A stretch of DNA of 64,000 bases from NCBI RefSeq assembly GCF_001645105.1, contig NZ_LKEG01000049.1:42884-106883 (forward strand), read 5' to 3'. The DNA comes from Pseudomonas marginalis (GTDB lineage: Bacteria > Pseudomonadota > Gammaproteobacteria > Pseudomonadales > Pseudomonadaceae). This document shows, one piece after another, positions 62,584 to 64,000 of this stretch (its first letter is position 1; every line of letters begins with the position of its first letter). Below the pieces are notes generated by a model. That model saw only the letters and a list, made by a program, of their open reading frames with translations. It ran no database searches and had not been told where the DNA came from. The translations under genes and the position numbers were made by a program.

Positions 62584-62643
62584 CGTCGGTTGTAAAAACG
62601 GGAAACCCCAGCCTTGGGGTTTCCCGTTTTTTTACAACCGACG
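62584..62643. terminator. Long palindromic terminator after FadL gene
   Basis: Inverted arms of about 27 bases, outer part CGTCGGTTGT/ACAACCGACG and inner part CGGGAAACCCCA/TGGGGTTTCCCG around GCCT, with the A and T tracts between them. The inner hairpin with T-run is a standard terminator; the extra outer pairing is unusual. Confidence 0.88.
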
Positions 62644-62822
62644 GATGCACCCGCGAATGCCAGATTAGGCTTTTGAAACCATTGGATATTCTGTAGCCTT
62701 GCGCAGCTTCATCGCTAACCGTGCTTGATGAACACAATCACTTCGTCCGGCGGCGCCCGAAGGGCTCCAGAGCCGGTGGTACACTCGACTTTCGCGCAAC
62801 GGCGCCTGCAGGTCTTGCGAAC

Positions 62823-63881
62823 ATGACGCAAATTTCCGAACGCCTTCTGGTTCAAGCTCACCTCGACGCCAAGCAGCCCAAGGCGCTCAGCGCCGATGAA
62901 GAGGCTGGCCTGCGTAGCGCCATCGCCGCTGAGCTCAAAGCGCAAGACGCGGTGCTGGTTGCCCACTTCTACTGCGACCCGGTTATCCAGGCCCTGGCCG
63001 AAGAAACCGGCGGCTGTGTCTCCGACTCCTTGGAAATGGCCCGCTTCGGCGCCGCCCACCCGGCCAAGACCGTGTTGGTTGCCGGTGTGCGTTTCATGGG
63101 CGAGACCGCCAAGATCCTCACACCCGAAAAACGCATCCTCATGCCCACCCTGGAAGCCACCTGCTCCCTGGACCTGGGTTGCCCGGTGGAGGAGTTCTCG
63201 GCGTTCTGCGACCAGCACCCCGAACGCACCGTGGTGGTGTATGCCAACACTTCGGCGGCAGTCAAAGCCCGGGCGGATTGGGTGGTGACGTCGAGCTGCG
63301 CGCTGGAAATCGTCGAAAGCCTGATGGACAACGGTGAAACCATCATTTGGGGACCTGACAAGCACCTGGGTACCTACATCCAGCGCCAGACCGGTGCCGA
63401 TATGCTGTTGTGGGACGGCGCCTGCATCGTCCACGAAGAGTTCAAGTCCAAGCAGTTGGAAGACATGAAGGCGCTGTACCCGGACGCAGCCATTCTGGTG
63501 CACCCTGAGTCGCCGACTGCGGTGATCGAACTCGCGGATGCCGTGGGCTCGACCAGCCAACTGATTGCGGCTGCCCAGCGCCTGCCAAACAAGACCTTTA
63601 TCGTCGCCACCGACCGCGGCATCTTCTACAAGATGCAGCAGCTGTGCCCGGACAAGGTCTTCGTCGAAGCGCCTACCGCCGGCAACGGGGCTGCGTGCCG
63701 TAGTTGCGCGCATTGCCCGTGGATGGCGATGAACACGCTGGAGCGCACGCTGCAGTGCCTGCGTGAGGGCACTAACGAGATCTTCGTCGAGCCGTCCGTG
63801 ATCCCGCAGGCGGTGCGCCCGCTCAAGCGCATGCTGGATTTCACCCAGGCCGCACGCCTTAAACTCGCCGGCAACGCCTGA
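62823..63881 (+). CDS. nadA: Quinolinate synthase
   Basis: Second step of NAD synthesis: condenses iminoaspartate with dihydroxyacetone phosphate to quinolinate using a [4Fe-4S] cluster. The 352-residue protein has cluster and substrate motifs GGCVSDSLEMARFG, SSCALEI and CRSCAHCPWMAMN, the last with a Cys-X2-Cys-X2-Cys. ATG at 62823 gives MTQISERLLVQ; the open upstream frame is not native. Confidence 0.95.
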   Translation: MTQISERLLVQAHLDAKQPKALSADEEAGLRSAIAAELKAQDAVLVAHFYCDPVIQALAEETGGCVSDSLEMARFGAAHPAKTVLVAGVRFMGETAKILTPEKRILMPTLEATCSLDLGCPVEEFSAFCDQHPERTVVVYANTSAAVKARADWVVTSSCALEIVESLMDNGETIIWGPDKHLGTYIQRQTGADMLLWDGACIVHEEFKSKQLEDMKALYPDAAILVHPESPTAVIELADAVGSTSQLIAAAQRLPNKTFIVATDRGIFYKMQQLCPDKVFVEAPTAGNGAACRSCAHCPWMAMNTLERTLQCLREGTNEIFVEPSVIPQAVRPLKRMLDFTQAARLKLAGNA

Positions 63882-63904
63882 CTCAAGGCGGGCTCAGTAA
63901 AAAA

Positions 63905-63918
63905 TGTGGGAGGGGGTT
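63905..63918. repeat. Half REP cut by an insertion sequence
   Basis: GTGGGAGGGGGTTT begins a typical REP unit but stops where the insertion sequence end begins. The complementary unit is not in the window. Confidence 0.6.
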
Positions 63919-64000
63919 TGAACTGGTCAAGTAATCTTGGACACTGATTACGGTTCACGCCGCCAACCTTTCCTTCACGACCGGCGACCTGTAGTCGTTA
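63919..64000 (-). mobile_element. IS3-family insertion sequence, one end only
   Basis: The terminal sequence TGAACTGGTCAAGTAATCTT starts with TG, as in IS3 ends, and the next bases contain the C-terminal codons of a transposase on the minus strand. The element continues beyond the window. Family assignment rests on the terminal TG and the transposase tail. Confidence 0.65.
63955..64000 (-). CDS. Transposase C-terminus (IS3 OrfB-like), truncated by window edge
   Basis: The minus-strand frame reads NDYRSPVVKERLAA then stop at 63955-63957. The YRSP motif is typical of the last residues of IS3 OrfB-type transposases, in which YRSP(V/A) follows the catalytic domain. Only 14 codons are visible, so completeness and activity cannot be judged. 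Confidence 0.6.
   Translation of the reverse strand, partial: NDYRSPVVKERLAA

Overview
The window is chromosomal DNA from a Pseudomonas of the fluorescens group. Base composition is high-GC, and the proteins (GltR/GtrS, MvaT, OprD-family porin, Pal/OprL, FadL-type porin) are typical of the genus. Three long runs keep the gene order I recall from P. aeruginosa PAO1: fumarase to pyruvate kinase, secA to mscS, and the oprD-type porin through ruvCAB and tol-pal to queC and tRNA-Lys. Many short palindromic REP pairs, with cores such as GTGGGAGGGGGCTTGC and GTGAGCGGGCTTGCCC, match the REP families I recall from P. fluorescens SBW25. I see no prophage, no CRISPR array and no rRNA. The only insertion sequence is a fragment at the right edge.

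Left third (1-16.8 kb), carbon metabolism. It opens with the end of glucokinase and the glucose-responsive GltR/GtrS two-component system. An AraC-type regulator with a divergent monooxygenase-like gene and a flavin reductase follow. Next is a dicarboxylate or 2-oxoglutarate MFS symporter beside a DctB/DctD (MifS/MifR)-type sigma-54 two-component system. The symporter gene has a clean -24/-12 promoter, paired upstream sites and a Crc/Hfq-type A-rich motif. Class I fumarase, a ferredoxin-like reductase, an enoyl-CoA hydratase and pyruvate kinase close this part.

Middle (17-47 kb). A TPR lipoprotein and a PilZ protein precede a tightly overlapping six-gene operon (RDD, SpoIIM-like, DUF4129, DUF4350, MoxR ATPase, DUF58), which is conserved but functionally obscure. 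Then come exonuclease I, the H-NS-like MvaT, PurU, a dCache chemoreceptor and a HerA-like ATPase. The replication/secretion/arginine block is DciA, SecA, ArgJ and a MutT-ThiE fusion. It is followed by a cobalamin adenosyltransferase, a PAS-HAMP sensor kinase, PanE, YajQ, MscS and an OprD-family porin, with an unusually long 872-bp gap beside the porin.

Right third (45-64 kb). HIT protein, SlyX, a membrane-anchored cold-shock protein and a Dps-like ferritin lead into FmdB-AspS-YebC-RuvCAB, then the complete ybgC-tolQRAB-pal-cpoB envelope operon. Queuosine genes queE-queC, tRNA-Lys(UUU), a FadL-type transporter and NadA follow. The window ends in an IS3-type element whose end abuts a REP half-element.

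Regulatory reading: A-rich AAnAAnAA motifs sit at the translation starts of gltR, the dicarboxylate symporter gene and fadL. Together these suggest a layer of Crc/Hfq catabolite repression over carbon uptake in this window. Family functions are stated from knowledge of the families; no database search could be run.
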